NCBI RefSeq assembly: GCF_938030145.1
Contig: NZ_CALHGM010000044.1
Span: 1 to 64,000 of the forward strand
Length of the DNA: 64,000 nucleotides
From: an uncultured Campylobacter sp.
Lineage (GTDB): Bacteria; Campylobacterota; Campylobacteria; Campylobacterales; Campylobacteraceae
Reading direction: 5' to 3'
In this document: piece by piece, positions 20,023 to 29,070 of the stretch
How the letters are laid out: every line of letters starts with the position of its first letter
How positions within the stretch are numbered: position 1 is the stretch's first letter
Program-made: the position numbers and the translations under genes
The notes under the pieces: model-generated
What the model saw: the letters and a program-made list of their open reading frames with translations, nothing else
Told to the model about the DNA's origin: nothing
Databases searched by the model: none

Positions 20023-20147
20023 AATGGGTCTCTTCTGCTTGCAAAGCTAGGCGCGAGCTTCGTTTATTAAAAGCGTCGTTTTGCGAAATTTTATCGGTTT
20101 AAAAGTGCGATAGCGTTAAAATGCGCTTAAAATTTCAAAGGATAAAC

Positions 20148-20783
20148 ATGCAAGTCAAACTTCTAAATTTCACTCCGCTTTGGGTCTGCTCAAACGCGAT
20201 CCGCACCTGCTGGCAGAGCTTTGAGCGCGGCGATTGCGGCGGCGTCAAAGACCTAGCGCTAATAGACCGCGTCGGCAACCAGCTCAAGCACTCAAGCACG
20301 CTGGAGCACCTTTACTATAACTTCTACATCAGCGGTATTTCGCGCGCGCTGCTTCAGGAGCTGGCGCGCCACCGTCTAGCAAGCCTTAGCGTAAAATCCA
20401 CTCGCTACACTCTTAAAGAATTGCGCGGCGAGAATAGCTTCGCGCAAGGAGACTTCGAAAACGCCGCGCGATACATCGTGCTTACCGGCAACGAAGCGGT
20501 CGATAACGCAAGCATCGCAGCTCTTGAAAATCTGCGCGTAATCTTACAAAGCCCAATCAGCCTTGATATCGCAAAATACTGCTTGCCCGAGTGCTACAAG
20601 AGCGAGCTTAGCTGGAGCATAAACGCACGCAGCCTGCAAAACTTCCTCGCTCTGCGCTCTAGTAAGGCGGCACTTTGGGAGATCCGCGAGCTTGCCGGTA
20701 AAATTTACGAAGCGCTGCCGCAGGAGCATAAATTTATATTCCAAAGCTGCATGGCGGGCGAGAAGACGCAAGGCGAAGAGTAG
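20148..20783 (+). CDS. thyX: Flavin-dependent thymidylate synthase
   Basis: Makes dTMP from dUMP using methylene-tetrahydrofolate, FAD and NADPH, the alternative to ThyA. The ThyX signature RHRxxSxxxxSxR is present as RHRLASLSVKSTRY near residue 74, and the dUMP-binding region LPECYKSELSWSINARSLQNF follows, in which the Ser/Arg residues are conserved. A 211-residue length is normal. The start at 20148 follows AAAGGAT; an in-frame ATG at 20121 has no ribosome binding site. Confidence 0.95.
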   Translation: MQVKLLNFTPLWVCSNAIRTCWQSFERGDCGGVKDLALIDRVGNQLKHSSTLEHLYYNFYISGISRALLQELARHRLASLSVKSTRYTLKELRGENSFAQGDFENAARYIVLTGNEAVDNASIAALENLRVILQSPISLDIAKYCLPECYKSELSWSINARSLQNFLALRSSKAALWEIRELAGKIYEALPQEHKFIFQSCMAGEKTQGEE

Positions 20784-20818
20784 CGCGCGGGATAAAATTT
20801 TGATATAAGGGGCTTGCG

Positions 20819-21565
20819 ATGATAAAACTTACGCAGATGAGAGCGGCTTTTGAAAAAGAGGAGCCGAACGCGCTTTATCTTAGCTACTTGGGGTGGGTAA
20901 AAACCCTGATCCCGTTTTGGAGGCAGGCCGCTGCGAGGATCGCGGAGCTAAGCGGCGCGGCGGATGAAAAAAGAGACAAGCATCTGCGCTCAATTGACAA
21001 TTCTTTGCAGCTTTTGCAAGCTTGGCGGTTTAAAAAGATAAAATACGTGCAAGCAAGAAGAAGAGAGGCTGATAGCGCCATAAGTTTTATTCGAAACGGC
21101 GCCTTAACGCAGCAGGTATGCAGATACGCCTTTGCGCCGGTCTGTAGAAATTTAGCGAGCATTTTACGCAGTTTTTTATACGTTTCAACTTTTGGCTATT
21201 CGGACGAGCAGCTTCCGACAGTATTTGCTCAAGATATTTACGGCATTGCGCTGTGCCATACTTTATTTCCCTTTGATACTGCCGATTTTGTGTATTATCT
21301 GCCGCGAGAGAAATCCATCCATACCGACGACCCCGCTGATTTGGATAACTGGCATTTGATGATGAGCGAGGCCGGCAAGGCTTTGAATATCGCGGAGCTC
21401 ACCAAAGAGGTCAATAATCAGGCTCGTAAAATTTACGAAAACTATAAAGCGCCGTTTGAATGGAAATACGACGAGGGGATTTGGAATTTGGAATTCGAAA
21501 ATATTTCAAAAAGGCTGCACTATGCGGGCTTACGAGCTTTTACGGGTCTGAGTAATGCAGAATAA
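20819..21565 (+). CDS. Unknown soluble protein
   Basis: A 248-residue protein I do not recognise. It is mostly helical and basic in the first half (LRSIDNSLQLLQAWRFKKIK), then mixed, with IHTDDPADLDNWHLMMSEAG in the second half. No signal peptide or membrane segment. AAGGGG precedes the ATG. It follows thyX by 35 bases in the same direction and may share its transcript. Codon use matches the neighbours, so it looks resident. Confidence 0.75.
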   Translation: MIKLTQMRAAFEKEEPNALYLSYLGWVKTLIPFWRQAAARIAELSGAADEKRDKHLRSIDNSLQLLQAWRFKKIKYVQARRREADSAISFIRNGALTQQVCRYAFAPVCRNLASILRSFLYVSTFGYSDEQLPTVFAQDIYGIALCHTLFPFDTADFVYYLPREKSIHTDDPADLDNWHLMMSEAGKALNIAELTKEVNNQARKIYENYKAPFEWKYDEGIWNLEFENISKRLHYAGLRAFTGLSNAE

Positions 21566-21787
21566 AAAGCGCGCAAAATTTTAACCGCTTTTGAAATTTT
21601 ATTCGCGGGCAGTAAAAATTCTGCGAGTTCTAATGCGGGTAAAATTTAAAATTTGCTTGAGCGGGTTTTTTGGCAGCCTGCGGTATCAAAATTTAGCCGC
21701 CGCGCATTTTACGACTTGCGGCGCCGAGAATTGCAGCGGCGGCGAACCGAAAGCTCATAGGCGAGCGATAAATTTAAAGGACGGATT

Positions 21788-22384
21788 ATGAAAAACCTAG
21801 CGCTTGTGATGTTTAGCGGACAGACGCATCTCGATTTTGTGGGATTTTACGATTGTATGCTAAGGCTCAAAGCCGCCCGCTCGCAGCTTGAGATGAGGTT
21901 TTGCTCGCGTGAGCGGCAGGTTTCGGATAGCGGCGGTCTTACGATCGATGTGGGCGAGATCACGACGGATCTAGGCGGCTTTGATGCGGTTTTTGTGCCC
22001 GGCGGTATGGCGACGCGTCGCCTGAGGGACGATGCGGGCTTCATCTCGTGGCTCGCGACCGCGCGCGATGCGAAGTATAAGTTTAGCGTTTGCACCGGTT
22101 CGCTACTTCTGGGCGCGGCGGGGTTTTTGCGAGGTAGACGCGCGACTACGCATCCGTTTTGCTACGATCTGCTGGCGCCTTACTGCGCGGACGTGGTGCA
22201 CGAGCGGCTCGTGCGCGAAAGCCTGCCAGAAGGAGGCGAGATCATCACTGCTGGCGGCGTGAGCAGCTCTATCGAGCTTGGACTTTGCGTGATCGAAAAA
22301 TTCGCAGGCGCCTCTGCGCGAGAGGCTGCCGCTGCGGCGATGGATTATCCGTATTACGGCCTTAGAAGCAAGCCTGTGCGATGA
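21788..22384 (+). CDS. DJ-1/PfpI family protein (isonitrile hydratase-like)
   Basis: A 198-residue class-I glutamine amidotransferase-like fold. The nucleophile elbow is VCTGSLLLGAAG with Cys near residue 105. The N-terminal THLDFVGFYD and the C-terminal TAGGVSSSIELGL are typical of the isonitrile hydratase/AraC-associated branch rather than of proteases. The Asp of LDFVG would correspond to the general acid of isocyanide hydratases. Actual substrate is unknown. AAAGGACGG precedes the ATG; a 220-base gap separates it from the upstream unknown gene. Confidence 0.85.
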   Translation: MKNLALVMFSGQTHLDFVGFYDCMLRLKAARSQLEMRFCSRERQVSDSGGLTIDVGEITTDLGGFDAVFVPGGMATRRLRDDAGFISWLATARDAKYKFSVCTGSLLLGAAGFLRGRRATTHPFCYDLLAPYCADVVHERLVRESLPEGGEIITAGGVSSSIELGLCVIEKFAGASAREAAAAAMDYPYYGLRSKPVR

Positions 22385-22464
22385 AATTTTAAAGCCGCTA
22401 AGATCGGTGGTGCGGTTTATAAATACCGCAGTAAATTTTAAAATAGAGGGGAAGGTAAATCTTA

Positions 22465-23076
22465 ATGCAAGCAGTAAAGATATTAAAAACATTGTGGAAA
22501 GCCATCAAGATCGTCATACTCGCAGCATTGATATTACCGTTTGCGGCATTGATATTATTTGTTTTATTTATAGCCTTTCTATTTTCACCCCTTAATACGG
22601 ATTTTTCATATATAGAAAATAAAAATTTGGCTAAATTTGAAGCCTTAACAAATACGAAGGGAGAAACTTTGCTCATTTATCGCAAAAAAAGTCCTCCTTT
22701 ATCGTGTAGTGAAAAAATACAGACTTGTATCTGTTACGCGCATTTTATAAAGGCGGATAAGCCCTTTACTTTGACGCAACAAAAAATGTTGCAAGAGGGC
22801 TACGAGTTTGTTTCCGAGTCTGACTGTATAGCTGAAACTACAAATTTGCATGAATTTAAACTATCGTGGGCGATGCCGTCCTATCATTATGCCGGCAGTC
22901 GGGAGTATTTGATATATGGTTCGATCAAAAATTTAAATATAACGGCAATAGTGAACGATAAAAGGCGAATATGGCACAAAAAAGAGCACGAATCGGGACA
23001 ACCGAGCGATTATGATCACGAGGTTATTTTTTATCCGGAACTTAATATAATTCAAATAAATAAAATGGGGTATTAA
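22465..23076 (+). CDS. Unknown membrane-anchored protein
   Basis: A 203-residue protein with one long hydrophobic segment at residues 15-42 (VILAALILPFAALILFVLFI) after a basic N-terminus, so it is anchored with the rest probably periplasmic. The soluble part has three Cys near residues 80-90 (LSCSEKIQTCICYAHF) and Tyr-rich segments. No family recognised. It is more AT-rich than its neighbours, hinting at acquisition. GAGGGGAAGG lies upstream of the ATG. Confidence 0.75.
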   Translation: MQAVKILKTLWKAIKIVILAALILPFAALILFVLFIAFLFSPLNTDFSYIENKNLAKFEALTNTKGETLLIYRKKSPPLSCSEKIQTCICYAHFIKADKPFTLTQQKMLQEGYEFVSESDCIAETTNLHEFKLSWAMPSYHYAGSREYLIYGSIKNLNITAIVNDKRRIWHKKEHESGQPSDYDHEVIFYPELNIIQINKMGY

Positions 23077-23247
23077 TAGCGTGCGCTAAATTTACTTACA
23101 GCCGATTGATATTGTCGTTGAAAAATAAATTTAAAAGCTTTGGGATAAAATTTAAAAATTTAGACTTTGGTCTTGCGGACATTTATCAAAGTAGATAAAA
23201 TAACGATATAGTGGGTTTTTCATAAAATAGGAGATCACAAAGACAGC

Positions 23248-23459
23248 ATGAAACCGACTCAAATTTTATCGCTGCTTTCGCATATAGCTTTCGGGTCGCT
23301 TATAGGTTAAAATTCAGAGATAATAACCCATGGGAGTTCGCAATCGCGCTTTTTGCCTACGCGATTTTGTTTGCTTTTTGCCGCGAGAGCCTGCTTGACG
23401 ATAATAAAAAGACGATCGCCATGATGCTATTTATGGCGCTTTTGATCGTGATCGTGTAG
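23248..23459 (+). pseudogene. Frameshifted small membrane protein gene
   Basis: An ATG frame with AGGAG upstream encodes MKPTQILSLLSHIAFGSLIG and then stops at TAA (23308). Immediately after, the next frame continues with LKFRDNNPWEFAIALFAYAI and further hydrophobic segments to a TAG at 23457-23459. Adding one T in GGTTAAAA (making GGTTTAAAA) would give a single uninterrupted 70-residue two-helix membrane protein. It is therefore a one-base deletion, a programmed frameshift or a sequencing error. No family recognised. Confidence 0.5.
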
Positions 23460-23603
23460 CGGCGCCTATAAATCGGCGAGAGCGGTTGCGGCGCGAGAGT
23501 GCGGGCGATCCGCCTTTGATTGCAGCGGCGCGAGCGAGCGATACTATTTTTAAAATTTATTGTAAAATTATGGCATTAATTCATTAAAGCTTAAAGGGCT
23601 AGC

Positions 23604-24299
23604 ATGCAGATAAACTTAGACGACGTGAGGATCGAAAGCGGCTGGAAAGAAGCGCTTAGGGAGGAATTTTTAAGCGAGTATTTTGCGAAAATCAAAGAAA
23701 ACCTGCTCGCCGCAAAGGCGCACGAGATCGTCTATCCGCCGGGAAATTTGATCTTTAACGCCTTTAATCTCACCCCGTTTGAGCGGGTGCGCGCGGTGAT
23801 TTTGGGGCAGGATCCCTACCATGGCGCGCATCAGGCGATGGGGCTTAGCTTTTCGGTGCCGCACGGCGTGCGAATTCCGCCCAGCCTCGTAAATATCTAC
23901 AAAGAGATTAAAAGCGATCTGGGTATCAGCGAGCCTGCTAGCGGCGATCTGAGCTACTGGGCAAAGCAGGGCGTGCTGCTGCTTAATGCGAGCCTTAGCG
24001 TGGGCGCAAACCGCGCGAACTCGCACAGCGGCTTCGGCTGGCAAATTTTCACCGACGCCGTGATTAAAATTTTAAGCGCTAGGCGGCAAAATTTGGTCTT
24101 TATGCTGTGGGGAAATTTCGCCAAAGCCAAATCTGCCCTGATCGATACGCAGAGGCATCTTATCTTAACTACCGCGCATCCTAGCCCGCTTGCGGGGGGA
24201 GCGTTTTTCGGCTGCAGGCATTTTAGCAGATGCAACGAATATCTGCGCGCGCACGGCCTGCGAGAGATCGATTGGGATCTAAATCACGGCGCAGATTAA
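23604..24299 (+). CDS. ung: Uracil-DNA glycosylase
   Basis: Removes uracil from DNA to start base-excision repair. Family 1 signatures are intact: the water-activating loop GQDPYHGAHQAMGLSFSV (Asp near residue 70), LLLNASLSVG, and the leucine-insertion loop TTAHPSPLAGG. A 231-residue length is usual. The ATG follows AAAGGGCTAGC. It stands alone between the frameshifted gene and the binding-protein cluster. Confidence 0.97.
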   Translation: MQINLDDVRIESGWKEALREEFLSEYFAKIKENLLAAKAHEIVYPPGNLIFNAFNLTPFERVRAVILGQDPYHGAHQAMGLSFSVPHGVRIPPSLVNIYKEIKSDLGISEPASGDLSYWAKQGVLLLNASLSVGANRANSHSGFGWQIFTDAVIKILSARRQNLVFMLWGNFAKAKSALIDTQRHLILTTAHPSPLAGGAFFGCRHFSRCNEYLRAHGLREIDWDLNHGAD

Positions 24300-24445
24300 A
24301 TGTATTTTAAATGAAATTTGCGTAAAATGCGCCGCAAAATTTCAAAGGTAAAGAAATTTTAAAAAATGTCGAAAGGAGAAGTGAGCGAATAATATACGAC
24401 CGGCTTAAGAGGGCTTGCCGAAGCGACGTAGATGCGTGGCTAGGC

Positions 24446-24451
24446 TATAAT
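24446..24451 (+). promoter_or_regulatory. -10 box before the first binding-protein gene
   Basis: TATAAT in GGCTATAATCATT, 23 bases before the ATG at 24474, with GAGGAA as ribosome binding site between them. Confidence 0.6.
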
Positions 24452-24473
24452 CATTGCAAATTAGAGGAACGAT

Positions 24474-25280
24474 ATGAAAAAGATAATTTTGGGAATTTTC
24501 TTGCTATTTACAAGTAGTGTAGTGGCAAATACCCTATCAGAGATCAGGCAATCGGGCAGTGTGCGCGTAGGCGTATTTGAGGCGCAACCGCCTTTTAGTA
24601 AATTTGAAGACGGCAAATTCCAAGGATTTGAAGTTACTCTAGCTGAGGCGCTATCAAAAGATATATTCGGTGGTAAAGCGGGCAAGGTGGAATTCGTGCC
24701 CGTAAAGGCTAGTGAGCGTTTAAAAGTGTTGGAAGAAAATAAAGTAGATATGGTGCTTGCAACCTTTACGATCACAAATGAGCGTAAGCAGGTGGTCGAT
24801 TTTACGACGCCGTATTTCGCAGTAAATATCGGCGTGCTAACCCGTAAGGGTGATAAGATCAAAACTATGTCTGATTTACACGGTAAGCCGATCATTGCAG
24901 AAAGCGGTACGACTAGCGAGGCATATTTTAAAAAAGAAGGTTTTGAAATCATAAATTGCGCTACCGCACACGAATGCTATAAAATTCTAAAAGAGGGCAA
25001 GGGTGCTGGCTTTGCACACGATAATTTATTAGTTCTTGCCTACGCGGTTGTAGATAGCGACACTGAAGTAAATATTAAGAATTTGGGCGTTTCGGATTTC
25101 TTGGGTATTGCGGTTTCTAAGGGCAATAAGGATCTGCTTGAGTTCTTAAACGGCGAGCTAGTCAAGCTAAGTAAGAACGGCTTTATGAAAAAGACCTATG
25201 ATGAGGCGATCGAGCCGTATTACAAAGGCACTGCGGAGAAAAAATATTTCTTGCTAGATGACCTCTATAGCTTATTTTAG
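24474..25280 (+). CDS. Periplasmic amino-acid-binding protein, SBP family 3
   Basis: A 268-residue extracellular solute-binding protein of ABC transporters. Signal peptide at residues 1-18 (MKKIILGIFLLFTSSVVA), no lipobox Cys, so free in the periplasm. Family-3 features: RVGVFEAQPPFSKFED, GFEVTLAEALSKDIFG, and TITNERKQVVDFTTPY with the Arg that binds the ligand carboxylate. Two Cys at 162 and 168 (C-x5-C) are shared with the two paralogues downstream and could form a disulfide. No permease or ATPase gene is near; it must use components from elsewhere or serve another role. Confidence 0.9.
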   Translation: MKKIILGIFLLFTSSVVANTLSEIRQSGSVRVGVFEAQPPFSKFEDGKFQGFEVTLAEALSKDIFGGKAGKVEFVPVKASERLKVLEENKVDMVLATFTITNERKQVVDFTTPYFAVNIGVLTRKGDKIKTMSDLHGKPIIAESGTTSEAYFKKEGFEIINCATAHECYKILKEGKGAGFAHDNLLVLAYAVVDSDTEVNIKNLGVSDFLGIAVSKGNKDLLEFLNGELVKLSKNGFMKKTYDEAIEPYYKGTAEKKYFLLDDLYSLF

Positions 25281-25717
25281 GTGGGCATAGCGGTACAGCT
25301 CGCCTGTGTTTGTTTTCGTAAGCATAGCTGTGTGCTCTCGCTAGGTAAAATTTAAAAGGCTCGCATAGTCTTGCTATTTTGCCCGACTTTGCGAGCTTGG
25401 TTTAGATTGTAAGATTTTACTAACGCGCCGTTGCAGAATTTATAAAATTCCATAGAATTTCGCAGTGGCGCGCTATTTTTATGGCGCTAATAGACGCACA
25501 GAATTTTAAGCGAAGCGCTAAAATTTAATGAGAGCAGGCAGGGTTTGGCGCAAGGCAGCAAAATTTAAAAAGCCTCTATCATTATGCTTAGAAATTTTAG
25601 TTGCGAAATTTTATCGCTAAGCTCGCAATTTAGGGAAGAATTTCGGTTCAGGTAAAATGAAATTTTAAGAAAATTTACATTACAATTACGAAAAATTTAA
25701 AATTCAAGGAGGAAATT
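25281..25717. other. Non-coding gap between binding-protein genes
   Basis: About 437 AT-rich bases with no gene. TACAAT near 25681 may be a promoter for the second paralogue. The length suggests separate transcription of gene 1 from genes 2 and 3. Confidence 0.4.
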
Positions 25718-26524
25718 ATGAAAAAGTCATTTTTTCTTATTCTATTGTCGGCGATCTTTGTTTTTGCGAATTCATTAAGCGAAATAAAGCAAAGCAAGGT
25801 TATCAGAGTGGGCGTCTATGAAAACGAGCCGCCTTTTAGTAAGTCGAGCGAGAAAGGCTTTGAGGGATTTGAGGTCGAACTTGCCAATGCGCTAGCTGGT
25901 AAAATTTTCGGCAATAGCGGCGGTCGTATCGAGCTCATACCGGTAACGAACGAAGTGCGCTTTCCGATGCTGCAAAACAATCAGGCGGATATGATAATCG
26001 CGGCTGCAAGTATCACTGAAGAGCGTAAAGGCAGCGTAGATTTTTCGATGCCGTATTTTACGGTAAATTTGGGAATTTTAACGAAAAAAGACTCAAATAT
26101 TCACAAAATAGGCGATCTGATGGGCAAAAAGATCGGTATCATCCGCAAGACTACCGGCGAAGCGTATATCAAAAAGGACGGCGGTTATAATGTTTCCTAC
26201 TGCAATGATTCGGTTGATTGCTATAGGAGATTAAAAAGCGGCGAGATCGACGGGTATTGCAACAACAACCTTTTTGTAATGGTCTATCCGATCGTAGATC
26301 CTGCGGTCGAGGTCAATATAAAAAATTTAGGCGATAATGTATTCTTGGGCGTCGCGGTGCAAAAGGGTAACGCGGAGCTGCTAGAAGCGATCAATAAAGG
26401 CTTGATCGCACTTAGCAAAGAGGGCTTTTTCAAAAAGGCTTACGAGGATACTTTCGAATCATTCTATAAAGGCACCGTCGATAAAAAATACTTCTTACTC
26501 GACGATCTTTACAGCTTTTTTTAA
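25718..26524 (+). CDS. Periplasmic amino-acid-binding protein, second tandem copy
   Basis: 268 residues, exactly the length of its neighbours. Signal peptide MKKSFFLILLSAIFVFA; ligand-site segments VGVYENEPPFSK and SITEERKGSVDFSMPYF; Cys at 162 and 168; C-terminus KKYFLLDDLYSFF as in the other copies. GGAGGAAATT precedes the ATG. It is closer to the third copy than to the first by eye (shared VIR(V/I)(G/A)VYENEPPFS and RIELIPV), so the 2-3 duplication is the more recent. Confidence 0.9.
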   Translation: MKKSFFLILLSAIFVFANSLSEIKQSKVIRVGVYENEPPFSKSSEKGFEGFEVELANALAGKIFGNSGGRIELIPVTNEVRFPMLQNNQADMIIAAASITEERKGSVDFSMPYFTVNLGILTKKDSNIHKIGDLMGKKIGIIRKTTGEAYIKKDGGYNVSYCNDSVDCYRRLKSGEIDGYCNNNLFVMVYPIVDPAVEVNIKNLGDNVFLGVAVQKGNAELLEAINKGLIALSKEGFFKKAYEDTFESFYKGTVDKKYFLLDDLYSFF

Positions 26525-26541
26525 TAAAAAAGGAATTTGAA

Positions 26542-27348
26542 ATGAAAAAAGCACTGTTTTTAATTCTTTTATCTTGCATCTTTGCGCTTGCGAATTCTTT
26601 AAGTCAAATAAAGCAGAGTAAAGTCATTCGTATCGCCGTTTATGAAAATGAACCTCCATTTAGTAGAGTTACGGATAACGGCTTTGAGGGCTTTGACGTA
26701 GAGCTTGCTAATGCAATCGGAGGTAAAATTTTAGGCGATACCGGCGGCAGGATCGAGCTCATACCGGTATCGGCGCAAGCGCGCTTTCCGTCCATTCAAA
26801 ATAATCAGGCGGATATGCTTATCGCGGCTGCGAGCGTTACTGAGGAGAGAAAGAAAAATTATGAGTTTTCGATGCCCTATCTTTCGGTAAATTCTGGAGT
26901 TTTAACCAAAAAAAGCGACAATATCCAAAAAATGAGCGATCTGCGAGGTAAGAAAGTAGGCGTCATCCGCGGCTCGACGGGCGAAGCGTTTATGCAAAAG
27001 GACGGCGGCTACAATCTAGTGTATTGCAAAAATTCCTCCGATTGTTACAAGCGGCTAAAAAGCGGCGAGATCGACGGCGCATGCGACGATAATCTATTTG
27101 TGATGGTCTATCCGGTCGCAGATCCTAGCGTCGAGGTTAATATCAAAAGCCTCGGCGAGAACGTATTTTTGGGTATCGCGATGCAAAAGGGTAACGCAGA
27201 TCTTGCAGAAGCCGTCAATCAAGCACTCATCTCGCTTAGTAAAGAGGGCTTTTTCAAAAAGGCGTATAATGATACCTTCGAGCCTTTCTATAAAGGCACC
27301 GTCGATAAAAAATACTTCCTTTTGGATGACATATACAGCTTCTTTTAA
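26542..27348 (+). CDS. Periplasmic amino-acid-binding protein, third tandem copy
   Basis: 268 residues, 17 bases after the second copy with AAGGAATTTGAA before the ATG, so likely cotranscribed. Signal peptide MKKALFLILLSCIFALA has an internal Cys, but it is not in a lipobox context. Ligand-site segments IAVYENEPPFSRV and SVTEERKKNYEFSMPY. The C-x5-C pair (CKNSSDC) and the KKYFLLDDIYSFF end are kept. The Ser/Arg differences in the ligand-facing segments could give a different specificity. Confidence 0.9.
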   Translation: MKKALFLILLSCIFALANSLSQIKQSKVIRIAVYENEPPFSRVTDNGFEGFDVELANAIGGKILGDTGGRIELIPVSAQARFPSIQNNQADMLIAAASVTEERKKNYEFSMPYLSVNSGVLTKKSDNIQKMSDLRGKKVGVIRGSTGEAFMQKDGGYNLVYCKNSSDCYKRLKSGEIDGACDDNLFVMVYPVADPSVEVNIKSLGENVFLGIAMQKGNADLAEAVNQALISLSKEGFFKKAYNDTFEPFYKGTVDKKYFLLDDIYSFF

Positions 27349-27582
27349 AATTTTAAATTTAACGCAGGGCGTGGATTTGAAGCTTTCGGCTTTAAATTCT
27401 AACCCGCGCATAACCGGTGCGTCATTAAAATTCCATCTCAAAATTTTGTCCTAAAAATCTCATTTCAAATTTTATTAGTCCCGCCGCCGCGCCGAAGCCC
27501 AGTATTCACACGGCGGTCGCAATCTTTAGTATTTGCGAGCATTTAAGGCGCGCAAAATTAGATTGAATTAAACTTTAAAATT

Positions 27583-28326
27583 TTACTTCGAGCCCTTGGA
27601 ATTTTTTAAATCCTGCATGCGCTCCTGCTGAGCCTGCACGAACGCGTCGTATCTCGTAAAAAGATAATCCTTAATCTCAAAAATCATCAATGTAAAAATC
27701 GAAGGCAGCGTGAAAAATCTAATCGTCATAAATACCAGATCAAGCGCGCTTAGCTCATCCTCGCTCGCTCGATACCCTCCCGAACTTGCGGTTAAAATCC
27801 CATGCAGTGCCTCGTAGTTGTAAAGGATGAAAATCGTCACAAAAAGCGTCGAGAGCTTCGATACGATCTTATTCATGATCTGCGCCACGTCCTCATCGGC
27901 GATCACCGACATCGCAAACCACACGATGGTGAAAAACAGCGGAAAGACGATGTTAAAATTTAGCGAGTTATCAAGCTTTTGTGCGCCCGTCACCGCGATG
28001 ATCGCAAACACCGCCGCAAAGGGGATCACAAATAGCGCAAACGTCATCGCCGATTTTATCGCTTTAAAAAAGCTATACGCAAGCAGGGGTGAGCCCAAAG
28101 CGAGCAAAAAGATCGTCAGCGCGTAGTTGGCTTTGGCAAAATCGTATAGGTTAAACAGCGCAAATACCGACGCTGCTGCAAGTAGCGGCACGCTGAGCTT
28201 AAACAGTATCCCGTATTTAGCGTAAGCGCGCGATACGACGGCATCGAGCCTGCTAAATTTAACGTTTAAGCTTTGCGCTCTGATGAAAAACAAAATGACG
28301 AATTTGACGATTACGTTTGGGCTCAT
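27583..28326 (-). CDS. Unknown multi-pass membrane protein
   Basis: A 247-residue protein with about six hydrophobic segments and a charged C-terminal tail (AQQERMQDLKNSKGSK). I do not recognise the family. The ATG at 28326 is chosen because AAAGG lies five bases before it; an in-frame GTG at 28332 overlaps that site. It converges with the binding-protein cluster. Codon use matches the neighbourhood. Confidence 0.75.
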   Translation of the reverse strand: MSPNVIVKFVILFFIRAQSLNVKFSRLDAVVSRAYAKYGILFKLSVPLLAAASVFALFNLYDFAKANYALTIFLLALGSPLLAYSFFKAIKSAMTFALFVIPFAAVFAIIAVTGAQKLDNSLNFNIVFPLFFTIVWFAMSVIADEDVAQIMNKIVSKLSTLFVTIFILYNYEALHGILTASSGGYRASEDELSALDLVFMTIRFFTLPSIFTLMIFEIKDYLFTRYDAFVQAQQERMQDLKNSKGSK

Positions 28327-28332
28327 ATGCAC

Positions 28333-29070
28333 CTTTCCGTTTAAATTTATGAAATTTTATCCGTGCTAGATTTGCGAAATTTTATCCGCGGAGCCTGTCC
28401 GTAGAATTAGGCTTTGCCGACGGCTTATGCGGTCTGCGTTAAAATTTCATCGCGCTCTCGCTGCGTTGCTATCTTGCCGCCTTGTAGGCTTTGTCTTTTG
28501 GCTACGTGAGGCGGACCTGCGCGCTTTGGCTTGCATAGCGTCTTGCTAGCAAGCCTTTTCGGGTTGCGACGTGCTACGGCGGCGCCCATTCGGCTCGGCG
28601 CGCGATACTTTGCTTGTGGTATCTGCACCCGCGCATGAGAGCTTGGCACCGTTAAAATTTTACCGGCTCTTAGCCCTATGCGATACGTCCTACGCGCCGC
28701 GATAGAATTTTACGCGACGCAAGGACCTATCGGGCTTGGCTTTGCGCCGCATTGCGGCAAAATTTTAAAATTTACGCCGCAAAGCGCCTATCTTGCTCAC
28801 TAGAATGCGGCGTGAATGATTAAATTTTAACCGCACCGCCGCCGAGCCGTTTTAAAGCTCAAACGAATTTTTGAGCCGCTACGATACGTGAAATTCCAAA
28901 AATCGTGCTTTAGCGATCAGGCTTGTTTGCGCTTGCTTGTGAGCCATGCAAAAAGCGGCGCACTTGCGCTCTTCGCCGCGCCCATGCAAAAGCAACGCGC
29001 CCTTTGCCGCTCAAAACTCATTTTCGCCCGCCCGCGCCGACCGCCAAGCTGGAACTCACCGTGCGCCGTC
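28333..29070. other. Long non-coding region upstream of a membrane gene and downstream of radA
   Basis: About 740 bases with no supported gene. It is GC-rich, with CGC/GCG-rich blocks separated by AAATTTTA-type words, similar in texture to the repeat array at 17104-17924. Short frames are open on both strands but lack ribosome binding sites. It should include the promoter for the minus-strand membrane gene. Confidence 0.45.
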
